Position numbers and translations under genes: made by a program. From assembly GCA_963930655.1 (NCBI GenBank), contig OZ005612.1:14575001-14639000 (forward strand): 64,000 nt of DNA. The letters run 5' to 3'. The notes beneath the pieces are model-generated. The model did no database searches, had not been told where the DNA came from, and saw only the letters and a list, made by a program, of their open reading frames with translations. Source of the stretch: Myrica gale (taxonomy: Eukaryota > Streptophyta > Magnoliopsida > Fagales > Myricaceae). Of this stretch, positions 35,405 to 46,894 are shown in pieces. Every line of letters starts with the position of its first letter. Position 1 is the stretch's first letter.

Positions 35405-36632
35405 ATATTCCTAGGATTAAGGCAACTCAAGAGGGGGTGAATTGAGTTTTAAAACTTTTTCGAAAAATACCCCAAAGAGTATGTTTGCTAGCTACAAGTG
35501 AAAACTTTAAAGCAATAAACAAGTAGCACAAATAAAGAGATAAGGGAAGAGAAGCAAACACAATATTTTAGGTGGTTCGGCAAGCCCGCCTACGTCTACC
35601 CCTCAAGCTCCGTTACCGAGTCTTGAGGTTTCTCCACTATTCTCCCTTCAACCAAGGGAAAGGTTTCCTTACACTTGAGCTTGAGAAAACCCTCTTCAAG
35701 CCTCAAGAACGAGTTTGAGAACAAACCTCTCCAAACTCCTTCTTTCGATGAACAATCCTCACCGAAAGGATGCAAGAGAATCACCCTCTTAGGAATGTGT
35801 ATGGTTGAACAAAATTTCCTCTAAAACTCCCTTGATGGAGTGGATATTACAATGAGAAATAAGTAGCTCTTAGGCTTCACACAATAACAAGGATGTGAAA
35901 ATGAAGAATATGTGTGAATGATGTTTGAATAAATATTGGAAGATTTTTGATCACTCTAAGCCTTTGTAAAATGATTATGGACGATTGAGTTGAGTTTCAA
36001 AGGCATGGGAATGGTTTTATATAGACCTCAGGAGAAAAATAGCCGTTAGAGTGAACTGTTAAAACGAGTCGGTCGACCGCTACATGAACCGGTCGACCGC
36101 TTCAAGTTACCGTTGCATAACGGTCATTTTGTTAGAAGCTAACGGCTCTTTAATAAATGCAACCGGTCGACCGCTTGGTGTAGCGGTCGTAGGTCTGGTC
36201 GACCGCTACATTGAGCCGGTCGACCTCCTCAATTTAAGCTTGATCCGGTTGTTCTAAAAACTCAATTTTGACCAACTTAAAATACCCAATTTTAAACTCT
36301 AACTTCTCATAAGTATATAAAAAGGTTTGAGAGTATATTTGAGATATTTGGAAGCCACTAAAAATGTTTTAATCTTACAACAAACATTAAAACGATTTAT
36401 GCAAGTTTTGAAGACTTATGCATGTGTGTGATTGACATCCTTGTTAAAGATGAAGTCTTAGAGTTACAAAGATTACCCTAGCATCTTGAGTCTTCACTTT
36501 AAGAACACTTCCATTGAAGGTGATGTTGTTTGATCGTTCCGTGCTCATTTTGGATCCGTTTTGCTTCACAACTCAATTACTTATATTGTTATCATCAAAA
36601 CATTGATTGTGACTAAAATCCAACAATCTCCG
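35405..36632 (-). mobile_element. LTR of a Sirevirus-like copia element, fossil
   Basis: The right edge reads, on the minus strand, a polypurine tract (aaaaaggcggaga, about 36633-36648) followed by TTGTTGGATTTTAGTCAC. This is the arrangement of PPT and 3' LTR in Sirevirus-type copia. The left edge begins ctaggattaaggcaactcaa, a motif repeated at 38628. The interior carries several copies of the palindromic unit ggtcgacc (36067-36235) and no ORF. Old and incomplete. Confidence 0.6.
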
Positions 36633-37280
36633 CCTTTTTGATGATGACAATAAATTAATTGATCTTTCTCTTGTTGATATTGTCTCCCCCTATCTTTTGT
36701 ACTTTGATGTGGGGTTTTTGGACATTTTAATGCTTCAAGGACACAAGTTAGTATAGAATATGAAAGAATGACATATGAATAATAAAAAGGCTTTCATATC
36801 AAAATAAAGCAGTACATCAAAGTCTCAAAGGGGTGTAAAAAGAGACACCACTGCATATCAAAGTAAAGCAGTACATCAAAGTTTCAAAGGGGTACAAAAA
36901 AGACACCACATTTCTTTTCCCCCTTTGTCATCATAAAAAAGAAATACATAAGCGAAGGAAATACATAAACAATAATAAAATGCATATGCATATGCAATGA
37001 AAATCATGATGGTGGAGGAAAACGGGCCATGAAAGTCCTCATGTCCTCAAAGAACTGCCTCTGCTCCTCCTGCATAGAAGTGACACTGTCATGTAGAAAC
37101 TTCTGGTGTGCCTCATGCCTAGCATCCATCCTCTGCTCAAAAGCGGTGAACCGGGACTCAAGGGAAAAAGTATGGTCGGGAGCTCTAGTAGGAGAAGGAA
37201 TAAAGGGAGGATCATCAACCAAATCGGCATCTATGTCAAACTCCATCGCCTCAGCATCTACCTCCTCACCAGCAGGCTCA
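36633..37280 (-). mobile_element. 3' internal part of the Sirevirus-like element, fossil
   Basis: It lies just inside the LTR and contains a local tandem repeat (gcagtacatcaaagt units near 36812-36890). A minus frame at 37004-37246 encodes an acidic then coiled-coil peptide (MEFDIDADLVDDPPF; FHDS-type coil with EEQRQFFEDM). Sireviruses often carry an extra ORF in this position. At 37281 it abuts a second copy of the LTR edge. Confidence 0.55.
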
Positions 37281-37415
37281 TCTTCACTTTAAGAGCACTT
37301 CCATTGAAGGTGATGTTGTTTGATCGCTCTGTGCTCATTTTGGATCCGTTTTGCTTCACAACTCAATTACTTATATTGTTATCATCAAAACATTGATTGT
37401 GACTAAAAGCCAACA
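37281..37415 (-). repeat. Second copy of the LTR edge (about 135 bp)
   Basis: Nearly identical to 36493-36632, sharing cacttccattgaaggtgatg and gttttgcttcacaactcaat. It marks a duplication or a second, truncated LTR. The next bases belong to a different copia element. Confidence 0.85.
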
Positions 37416-40270
37416 ACTGAAATGTCAGCAAGAGGAGTAGATGTGGGTGATATTTCAGTAACAGTAGGATAAGGAGGAGTAGATGTATGTAAGGAAGGGA
37501 AAAACGGTAAAGGTAGAGAAGGATGGAGATGTATTGGAGAAGTAGTTTTCTGATAAGGAAAAATTGACTCATAGAATATAACATCACGGGATAGAAAGAT
37601 TTGTTTAGTGTGAAGGTAATAAAATTTGTACCCTTTAACACCACGAGTATAACCAAGGAAAAGTCATTGTTTGGCACGAGTATCAAACTTGTGACGATAA
37701 TTTTTTATGGTAGAGGCATAACAAAGACAACCAAAAACCTTAAGATGAGTGTATGAAGGTTTGGTTTGAAAAAGAATCTCAAAAGGAGATTGATTTTTGA
37801 GTAAAGGAGAGGAGAGTTCATTAATTAAATAGAATGTTGTTAGAACACATTCTCCCCAAAAATGAAGGGGAAGGTGAGGTTGAAACCTAAGGGTACGGGC
37901 CATACTAAGAATACGCTTGTGTTTACGCTCCACAACTCCATTTTGTTGTGGAGTTTCAACACAACTCTTTTGATGTATAATCCCTTTGGCAGAATATAAT
38001 TCATGTAATTGAAACTCAACACCACGGTCTGATCTAACTATCTGAATTGTGGTATGAAATTGAGTTTGAACAAGTGCAATAAAAGAGATTAACAATGAAC
38101 GGGTTTGAGATTTATTTGACATGAGATATATCCAAATAGACTTTGAGTAATCATCAACATTAGAGAGAAAGTATTGAGATCCATTGAGAGACTTGATAGA
38201 AACTACAATGAAATTTATTTACCACAGAAAAAGAGGAAATAAGAGAATTGAAAAAGCTTCAATCGGGAAAGGCAGGGATGACCTAGTCGAGAATGCCAAA
38301 TATAAATGGAGATGTTGTCATGAGAATTGGCATTAGCAAAATGATTGTGATGTGTGGAAACAGAAGTTGCAGAGAAATATGGGAATTTGGAAAGATGTGA
38401 ACTAGACAGATTGCAGTATGACAGAAAATCGTAAAAACCTTTTCTTTCTTCACCCAGTTCAATCGTCTCCTATGAAGGTAGGGTCTGGATGAAACAGTAA
38501 CCAGAGATCATTAGAAGAGAATGATGATGAGACTTTGTTAGTTTACTGACAGATATGAGATTAAAATAAAAAGTGGGAACACATAAGACATTGGTAAGGG
38601 TTAAGAAGCCTAGAGACACTACTGTCTAAGTCCTAGGATTAAGGCAACCCAAGAGGGGGTGAATTGAATTTCTAAAAAATTTACTTTTAACCCCTAAAAT
38701 CATGTTTGCAAAGTAAATACTAAGTTAACACAAGTATATATAACCAACAAGTATAAATAAGTGTTAAATATAAAGAGAATGGTTTAGAGAAGCAAACACG
38801 TGATTTTTAGGTGGTTCGGCAAACCCGCCTGCATCCACCACTCAAGCTCCTTCACGAGCCTTGAGGTTTTCCACTATCTTCAAATAACATACACTCTAGC
38901 TTCTAGGTGCTACAGAACCGTACAAGTGTTTTCTCGAACTCAACACTCAAACCCACCCAAGTGATTTTTCGGGCTCTCCACTCACAAACCTAACCAAGCT
39001 TTGAGATATACCTTCTATAAGCTTCTTCTTTAGTGAACAACCTCATTAAACGAAACATCTCTCTTGATAAAGTAAATTGAAGAACAAAAACTCTCTTGAT
39101 AGAGTAGATATGAAAATGGAAGACTTTATCTCTTGATTCACAGAAAGACAAGGATATGAAAGTGTGTTTTGTGTGAATGATATGAGAAATATAACATATG
39201 AAGGTTTTGAATATTTCTCAAGTAGTAGAAATGATCAATTTGTGCCCTGAACTAAAATTTGGCAGTCAAAATCATGTCACGTGGCTTAAATCTGGTGATT
39301 TTGACCGTTAAATTTTAGTAATCCGTGGACTCAATGTGTTAAGATTGGTTGTTTAGGGCTCTATTTGTAATTTACTTGATAGTTTAAGTGCTCAAAGTGA
39401 CTTTACCCCAAGATTTAATAACTCCACATTTGCAGGTCGGTTCACATATACATACAGGTTGGGGCTTGAAATTCATAAGCTCGACCCAAAAGCTTTTCAT
39501 CTTTGTGAAGTAAGCACTGACCGATAGCTGTCATTGCTGAAAAGAAGAAATAGATCGTTGTAGTTGAAATATGCGAGGACCGTTGCTCTCAGAAAATTGA
39601 TCTTTAAGCTCATTCCACATGGCCAAAAAGGAATCGATGTAGAGCACACTGCTAGCAATGTCTGTTGAAAGGGAGTTGATGAACCAGGATAGAACCATCA
39701 TATTGCAGTGGTTACATTGTGCATACATGGAACCAGTGGATGATGGCATAGGAATGGATCCATTAATAAAGCCCATCAAATTCTTCACTCCTAGTGCAAT
39801 GGTCATCGAATGCTTCCAAGCGTTATAATTTTCACCAATCAGAAGTTGAGAAACCAACATACTGGACGACTATCCCCATTGTGAAGAAAATAGGGATTAG
39901 TTGGATCATTGATCACTTTCAGTGAATCAGAAGTCATGATGATGGGAAAATCGATTAAGGAAAGAAACAGAAAAATCAGAGTTGATTAGTACAAAGATAT
40001 ATGCGGAAGGAGAAAAATCAGTAATCAAGGTGCTTTGATACCATGTTAAGTTCTTGAGTGTATAACAGAAAGCAGGAAACGAGCAAGGTCACAAGGTGGT
40101 GAGAGAGTCGACAGATGTGAGAATGCTCTGGAGTTCTTATTCGATTAAGTGAGTATACAGACCTTCTCCACTCCAGGCGATTCCTTTTCCATCCTTCTGG
40201 AGTTGGTGCGGTGGCGCGTTGAGTCTCACGTGGGTCCACGCGCGCTCTTGGATCCCACGCGCCCACCATT
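37416..40270 (-). mobile_element. Second copia element, broken and nested
   Basis: Minus orientation. Integrase sequence lies at about 37664-38122 (IVRSDRGVEFQ, CVETPQQNGVVERKH, HLKVFGCLCYA), with downstream polyprotein at 37416-37690. A Gag/UBN2-like part lies at 39531-39860 (LIGENYNAWKHSM, NHCNMMVLSWFINSLS). A tRNA-Met primer site (tggtatcaaagcacc, minus) sits at about 40029-40043, followed by LTR sequence starting tgttaag at 40044. Gag and integrase are separated by foreign sequence at about 38628-39430. It is clearly broken in several places and old, and the opposite LTR was not found. Confidence 0.8.
38628..39200 (-). mobile_element. LTR-like insertion inside the second copia element
   Basis: It begins ctaggattaaggcaacccaa and contains aggtggttcggcaaacccgc, matching the left part of the LTR at 35405 and following bases with substantial divergence. 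It is therefore another member of that LTR family, partial, nested in the copia element. The right boundary is uncertain. Confidence 0.6.
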
Positions 40271-40282
40271 TCTCTGATCTGT

Positions 40283-40836
40283 TTGGGCTGTTATGTGTGC
40301 TTTTTTAAGAGCCTGTGTTATAAACGGCAGTTTCTGGGGTTATTCTGTTGTGTGCTTTGTTATTTTCTTGGTGCTAATAATTTCTTTTCTTTGGATTTTG
40401 GTGGGAAGGATCTTGCAACATCTTTAGTGTCGAGGAGTCTGTTTGCAACTATGAATCTGCTGGGTGTTGGTTCCTTTTTGCAGTGGCTGTTCGGCACTCT
40501 TAGGCTGTTCGAGATTTTTTCTCTCGTGTTGTTTTAGACAAGTTCCTGGGGTCGTCGGCGTTTGTTGCCTCCTATTGGGAAGGAGTTTACTTTAGGTCTT
40601 TGGACCTATTTCAAAACTATGGGTCTTTTGACCCATCTATATGAGGCCTTTATGGCCAATTGGTTTCAGGCCTTTGAGGCCGTAAAATGTAAGGCCCTTC
40701 GGACTGTTAATATTGCTGTTATGGGCTTGTTGTCCCTGTTTCTTGCTAACGGCCTTGGTGGCTTGTTTGTATGCAACACTGTTGTAATGTTTCCAGTGAA
40801 ATGAAATTTCATGTTTGCCTAGAAAAAAAAAACTAA
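40283..40836 (+). mobile_element. 5'-truncated LINE 3' end with poly(A)
   Basis: The stretch is T/G-rich with peptide-like debris and ends ttgtaatgtttccagtgaaa, then gaaatttcatgtttgcctag, and an A-run at about 40825-40834. This end structure is common for the 3' UTR of plant L1 elements. No ORF2 domain is present, and no target duplication was identified. Moderate to low confidence. Confidence 0.4.
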
Positions 40837-41124
40837 CAGTTGTTACAATAGAAACTAACTAACAGAAGCTATCGAACATGAATCTATTACAGTTAGCGAT
40901 ATAATTTATCACGGTTGCTTTGATGCATGGAATTTGTGATTTTCATTTCCATTCGTATATGAAGAACTAGTTTTATTAGGAATTTCCCTAGCTTAGTTCT
41001 GCTATTTTGAAGAGGCTGAGAGCTTCTGCATTAGTGCATTTTAGTGATTTTCGATTATTTGCGTGGAGGTACATTGCGGATTGCAGAGGACAGCCAATAG
41101 TTTTTTGAAGCCTGAATTTGAGAG

Positions 41125-41199
41125 ATGGATCCTTTATCCACGATTAGCGAAGCACTGGCGGACATCAATGGACAAATCGCTGACATATTCCGAGCATTA
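41125..41199 (+). pseudogene. NPSN11-like SNARE first-exon fragment
   Basis: From ATG at 41125 the frame reads MDPLSTISEALADINGQIAD then IFRAL, which closely resembles the N-terminus of the novel plant SNARE NPSN11 (MDP...SEELAEIEGQI.DIFRAL). NPSN proteins are Qb-SNAREs of cell-plate and plasma-membrane fusion. After FRAL the frame continues with unrelated hydrophobic residues to a stop at 41287, and no further NPSN exon was found. It is probably a gene fragment carried by a repeat or left by a partial duplication. Confidence 0.55.
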
Positions 41200-41658
41200 T
41201 TGCAAGGGATTGCTATCTTACTTGTTTATTTTTTCTTACATTTTTACAGTCCCCGACGAAGGTATGTGTCAGATTTTTCTTACGTGACTTCCGTCAGTGT
41301 TTGACGGTAGGGAACCGAAGGATTAACTTTTTTCAAGACACGTGATCTCAGTACCAAATTGTCAAAACTGTTACGGATTATTTTGTCAAAACCTCATACC
41401 ACATGAAATGTACATATATGCACTAAATACACAATTTTTATAGCTGGAAAACAGAGAGGGTGGGCAGCGATATCACACGTGCAAATAAATGGTATTTTTT
41501 GTTAGATAAACCAAGTAAACCCTCCAACAGCTCCTCCTTGGGTCTTAAGCCCGATCGCCATCAACAGAAATCCGAAACGCAACATAGATCGACGTACCAG
41601 CATTATGGTATGGCCCTAATTTGCAATGGGCGCAACTAAGTTTCAATGATTATTCTTT

Positions 41659-42328
41659 GGGTTAATGATCATTTTCATCTTTGGGTTTCCATCCTTTTTA
41701 AAAATTTGTCCCCAATTTTCACTTAGTCACTCGGTATCTAGAATTTATGATTTTGTCAAAATGGTTCTTTCTTCCACTCATGTGAGCAAATTGTCCAGTC
41801 AGCAAACAGTCATATAAGTCATGATCAACCAAAATGACAAGTGTAATAAAAATTGTTTAAAAATGACACGTTAATTTTATTGCCCCACATCATTAAAATA
41901 AAAAAATTACAAAAGAAAAAAATCAATTAATGAGGGAGCCATGAGCCACCCCCGGAGAAGGGGTGGCCAATGGCTCAGTGAACCACCCCTCAAGGGGAGC
42001 CCAAATCCACTTTGTGGGGTGGCCCTTCTTTAGGGGAGGCCGATGCTGAGCCACCCCTCGCGTGGGGAGCCTAGATTTGGGATCCCCCTTTGCATGGTGG
42101 CTAGGAGCCACCCCTTATCTTTTAAAATAATTTTGTTACACGTGTCATTTTCTGGTTGGTCATGACATGTAAGACGTTAATTGATTTGGCAATTCACTAA
42201 CGGGAGTGGACAGAAGGACCATTGTGACAAAATTATAAATACTATGGACTATGCGTGACTAATGTGAAAACCTAGAGACGAATTTTTAAGAGTGATGAAA
42301 ATCTAAGGACGAAAATGGTCATTAATCC
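41659..42328. mobile_element. MULE-type MITE, 670 bp, perfect 9-bp TSD
   Basis: The left end gggttaatgatcattttcat and the right end (inverse ggattaatgaccattttcgt) begin terminal inverted repeats of about 210 bp. The target duplication ttattcttt is perfect (41650-41658 and 42329-42337). The centre is GC-rich and repetitive, with repeated ggagcc/gagccacccc units. No coding capacity. Confidence 0.88.
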
Positions 42329-42513
42329 TTATTCTTTAGAAATACTTGGATTATATTACAAGAATACTACAAATCCTATCCATCTATTTGAAAATAGGGA
42401 ATACGATTTTCCATGTGAACAGTGTCAGATTGACATGACATGTGTGGCTTAGGAGGCTGCACCAGCCCGTTAGGTGGGTCTACTTTAATGAACTTGTCGA
42501 ATTGTGTTTTCCC

Positions 42514-45500
42514 CACTACAAAAAAAGGGCTTTAGCAGCGCTGCTATAGGTTTTAGCAACGATTTTTTTTGTGGCGGTCGCGACCGTCTCAATAGGCTGT
42601 AGCGGCGATTTTCGAGACCGCTGGTAAAGACTATGGTCTACAGGGGCGGTTTCAACCTCCGCTATAGACCGAAGCACAAATTGTGCTTTTTTTGTAGCGT
42701 TTCTTGAAACGCTGCTACATGTATTTAGTGGTTTTTGTAAAATACCGCTATAGACTAATCTACTCCAACGTTTGTTAAAAACGCTGCTATAAGTCAGTGA
42801 TCGCCGCTAAAGGTTTGTGCCACTAAGTCATTTTTAAAAACCTACATTTTTCTTATTTTCCTATAATACAAATTTTAATTAATTGATGTAAAAATAGAAG
42901 ATGTGTAATAGAACAAAATATATTTCATCATTGACTAAATAACCACGTCTTACAAGTTTTGCAACGAACACAGAGAAGTTCTAAAAGTTTCTAAGTAGTC
43001 TAAAAAATAACAAGTAATTACATTTAACAACAAATAACTATAAATTTAATCCTTAGCAACTTCAAGGCTCTAGCACCATCTGCACCAGCACTATCTGCAC
43101 CATCATCACTAGCACCAGCACCATAATCATTGGCTGCAATTGCAATATTGAAAATTTAGTGGTTATTTTAACCAAAAATCTAATACATCCTACCTTCTCA
43201 AAAATAAAAAATAGCATTTAAAAGAAAAAAAAATATGCAGATATCTTCAGAAAATAACAATTGTGTCATCATATCATATCTTCTATGTACACTCTCGAAC
43301 TTGAAGTTATAACTAAAACAGATGCCTAAAAACAAAGAAAATGCATAAGAAAACAATGCCTTATAATCTGGCACTTTGACATACTCTAAGGAGACAAGAA
43401 GAATATTTTCTGGCTTCAACACTTCAAAATTTGAACATGAAAAAAAAATCAATGTGCACTGCGATCCAATCAGTTCACTCTAAGCTGACATGTGGGCGTT
43501 TACTAAACACCCCATGTCAATAACAAAATATTTAAGCATCAACACAATCCATCATTTACAATCAAATACTCAATTTAGTTTTTCACCCCTAATTTTTTAA
43601 GTAAGTTTGAGCATTTAACAAACCGGCTCTTAGAAGCAATCATTTACCTGTGTTATTCTTAACACTCATCATCAAAACGGAGAGTGGCCCAATGTTGAAC
43701 TCCTCTTCCTCATTCTTGCTTCCCTGTAACAACAATTTGCATGAGTAGAAATCTACATAAAACCAGGTAATGATAAAAGTATATCAGTAGATGGATAAGT
43801 CCACAAGCTAGACACCACTAGATAAGGTTACTGCAAACCTGTACGAGTACAAAACAAAGTGACCTATTTTAATCAAATTATAAAAAGCTAGACACTAGGA
43901 GATTTTCAATTCAATGCTGGTGAAAACTGTACTGCAAAGCTCAAAATGGAAAATACATGTTGCCACTCATGAACCATGCTAGATTTGTTAACATTAAGCT
44001 AGCTGGCAAGCCCAGCCTCCATTGACAATAAAATGAGCTTGTAATAATAAAATAACCCATAGATAACATTTCCAACTACTCTCGCATTTCCACCCTTGCA
44101 AAAATAGTCTGGTGAAATGAAAATTGTAGAAGCCATTTAAAATACCTGCCACCCATGCCAGGAGCTAATGACATCTAAAATTCATTACCGATGATCATTT
44201 TAGATAGACACAGACAAATGAAAGACTAATTACAAGTGTGCAAATAATTAAAAGTGGTTTATGGTTTATTTGGTTTATGGTCTAAGTGTTGTCCTGTTTT
44301 TCAGATGTGGAATACAAAAGCATGTACAACACTTAGATTAGTAAACATATTAGAAGCAACAAACTAACAAAAGTACGATGTAGTTTGTACCTTCTCCACC
44401 ACAGCATGTCCATCATGTGCTAATATAGATTGCAGTATGTCCAGCAATGACTGCAAATGTATGCAATATATGCTTCTAAGAGCAGAGACTTCGTAACAGG
44501 GATAGGCCAAAGAAGGAGGTATCTACAATTGTAGTAATCAATTCGAAACCGAAGATACACATTTCCAACACTTCAAAATTTGAACATGAAAAAAAAAATT
44601 ACACAATTGCACAAGGATTGAAAATTTGAGCTCGCCCAGATTGAGCTCCTTCGTTTGCTTCTTGTTTTCTTCCACGGATTACAGCTACGATAGATCTCGT
44701 CTTACCTCTAGGCAAAGAACAACATTTGACATGAGAGAGAGGGCAGCTGCGACAACAGGCAGACCAGGAGAGAGAGGGACGCGTTCGGCGAGAGTGGGTG
44801 AGGCGCAATGGGAGGGGGATCGACGAGAGCAAGATAAACTGAGAGATTCCGAGGGAGAGGGAGAGAATTCGACAAATCTCGTCTTACCTCTCGGCAATGA
44901 GCAGCGTTTGACACGAGAGAGAGGACAGCTGCGGTAGCAGGCAGACTAGGAGAGAGAGGACGATGCTCAGCGAGAGTGGGTGAGGCGCAATGGGAGGGGG
45001 GTCGACGAGAGCAAGAGAAACTGAGAGATTCTAAAGGAGAGGGAGAGCATTCAAAGAAGAGGAGAGGGAGATATTTCAATCGAAAAATAAAAGATGCACG
45101 CGAGAAATGAATTTCAGCTTCAATTTTTACCATCATTTTGAAATTCATAGTGTTTTACAATTAAAATGAAACTCACCATTTTGATTTGTTTTCTTTTCCT
45201 TTATATTTTTTTATTTTATGTTGATTTATATAATGTTCTTTTATTCAAGTGAAGTAAAATTGTAAAGCCACGTAAGCACTAACGTGTCAAATTAATGCCA
45301 GATAAGAAAATAATTAAATAAAATTAGTGTCAATTTTCAAAATTTAAAAAGTACATATGCATTGCTTATGTAACAAGTACATATGTATAACTTATATAAA
45401 TATGGATAGACTAAATCATAGCCTCTAAGACCATATATTAAGTTATGTACTTTAATTGCATAAGTTAATCTTACAATATCTTCTTGTTTGAAATTAAATA

Positions 45501-45936
45501 ATATGTCCTAATTAAATAGTATCATATTACTAATTATTCAACCATAGGTATATGTTAAAATATATCATATAACAACTTTAATTTTCATAGCACTCCTTCT
45601 AATTCCATATTTTATTAAGTAGGTCCCTTAAAATAAAAATTTTCAAATACATGACAAAATAAAATTATATATTAAAAGGAATAAAATAACCTATCAAATA
45701 ATTATTAACATTAAAAACATATAATTAATAAATATTTTTTTGGCACTAATACCTATAGCAGCGTTTTTTTTTAAAACGCCGCTAAAACGATTGCTACTAT
45801 AGATCAAACTTTTAGTTTGACAAAAAGCGGTGCTAAATGGGGTCTGTAGCGGCGGTCTAAGAAGACCGCTGTTATAGGTGCTTTTTAGCGGCGTTTTTGG
45901 TGACCATCGCTGCAAAAAACCTGTTTTTTTGTAGTG
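42514..45936. mobile_element. CACTA DNA transposon, 3.4 kb, non-autonomous
   Basis: The left terminus is cactacaaaaaaagggcttt and the right terminus is ttttttgtagtg, with a 3-bp target duplication ccc (42511-42513, 45937-45939). Subterminal regions (42535-42800 and about 45765-45905) are full of short palindromic units of the type tagcggcg/cgccgcta, the usual transposase-binding zone of CACTA elements. No TNP2-type transposase is visible. The interior holds a tandem duplication (44693-45055) and a minus-strand patch with GADGARAL-like low-complexity coding near 43050-43130, possibly captured. It belongs to the same family as the element at 53736-58067. Confidence 0.9.
44693..45055. repeat. 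Tandem duplication inside the CACTA element
   Basis: A unit of about 180 bp occurs twice (about 44693-44873 and 44876-45053). Shared runs include ctcgtcttacctct, gagagtgggtgaggcgcaat and gagggagag. It is GC-rich for this region and may come from a captured 5' gene region. The open frames across it are a by-product of composition. Confidence 0.8.
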
Positions 45937-46019
45937 CCCCTAGCTAGTTACCCAAAAAAATCTAGGTAAATTTGTTTTAAAAAAACTAAATAAAATACCG
46001 GATCACATCATGGTATCAT

Positions 46020-46535
46020 GTACATGGGAATTAGGACGTCCATTGCTTGGACATGAAATAAGTAACATATTTGTATTGTGCCTCACGTCTCTAACACATA
46101 TTTGTTTGATGATTTTATTGATGTTCAGCAATATATTGGGTATGTTTTAGGGTGAAACTTTTGGGTATTGGGGTTTGAGAAATATTATAAAGTAAAGAAA
46201 TGTTATGGAAGTTGGTGAAAAAGTGAAGAGAGAAGATTTTTAATAAATATTATAATAATAAAAAATTATGTAGTGAATTTTTTAGTAATAAACCTAAAAT
46301 TTTGAGCCGAATTAACTGGGGCTCAAACACGCCCATTTATAGCAATAAAACAGGAATTCAAATTTAAAAAATCTCTAAACCGATTCATTTGCAGACAAGG
46401 CTTTTAATCAAAATAATACATATCCAAATTCAACAATTATATAATCCTTAAAAATTAAAACTGAGTAATAGTGATAATAACATAATTTTTGGGCCCTCCA
46501 CATTTCATGATTTTAGGTATGAAATACTCGATTGG
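46020..46535 (+). repeat. Second copy of the 27.87/29.76-30.05 kb segment (empty site)
   Basis: It matches 27868-27928 and 29761-30045 in order. At the position where the first copy carries the Pack-MULE (after aacatatttgtat), this copy runs on uninterrupted (tgtgcctcacgtctc). It instead carries a MITE-like insertion at about 46140-46345. Confidence 0.85.
46140..46345. mobile_element. MITE-like insertion in the duplicated segment
   Basis: Present here but absent from the paralogous copy near 29.81 kb. The ends resemble tgttttagggtgaaac and ctggggctcaaacac, and the core contains ggtgaaaaagtgaagagaga like the blocks at 2.9 and 9.5 kb. The target duplication is unclear. Confidence 0.6.
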
Positions 46536-46894
46536 ACCACTTCATGATTTTATATCTGAAATAATTGAGCATTTAAAACATGGGAGAATTATGAAAACCA
46601 ACAGAAAATAGAAAATTGGAATATTATGTCAGCATTCTTATCATGAATGGTTAATAGAAATAAAAGTTAATTCTATATTCAAATGTTATTTGAAATTTTA
46701 ATAGCAAGCATTATTCGGTGTTCAATTCTAAAGAATAGGGGTTAGAGCACCCGTATCCCGATATGAACAATAAAGAATGAACTCGTGTGTGTGATTTATT
46801 CGCGAGCGAGGAATTTCAGGTTAAACATTTTTATTCCGTTCTGAATGTTTATTTTATTATTAATTATGGTAACAACTATAAATGTACAATGCAG

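Noticed and set aside
40283-40804. Two + strand frames of 80-84 codons
   Set aside because: Cys/Leu/Phe-rich peptides without a domain, in a stretch best explained as a LINE 3' end.
44626-44937. Arg-rich 103-codon frame and its antisense partners
   Set aside because: Produced by a purine-rich tandem duplication inside a CACTA; no domain.
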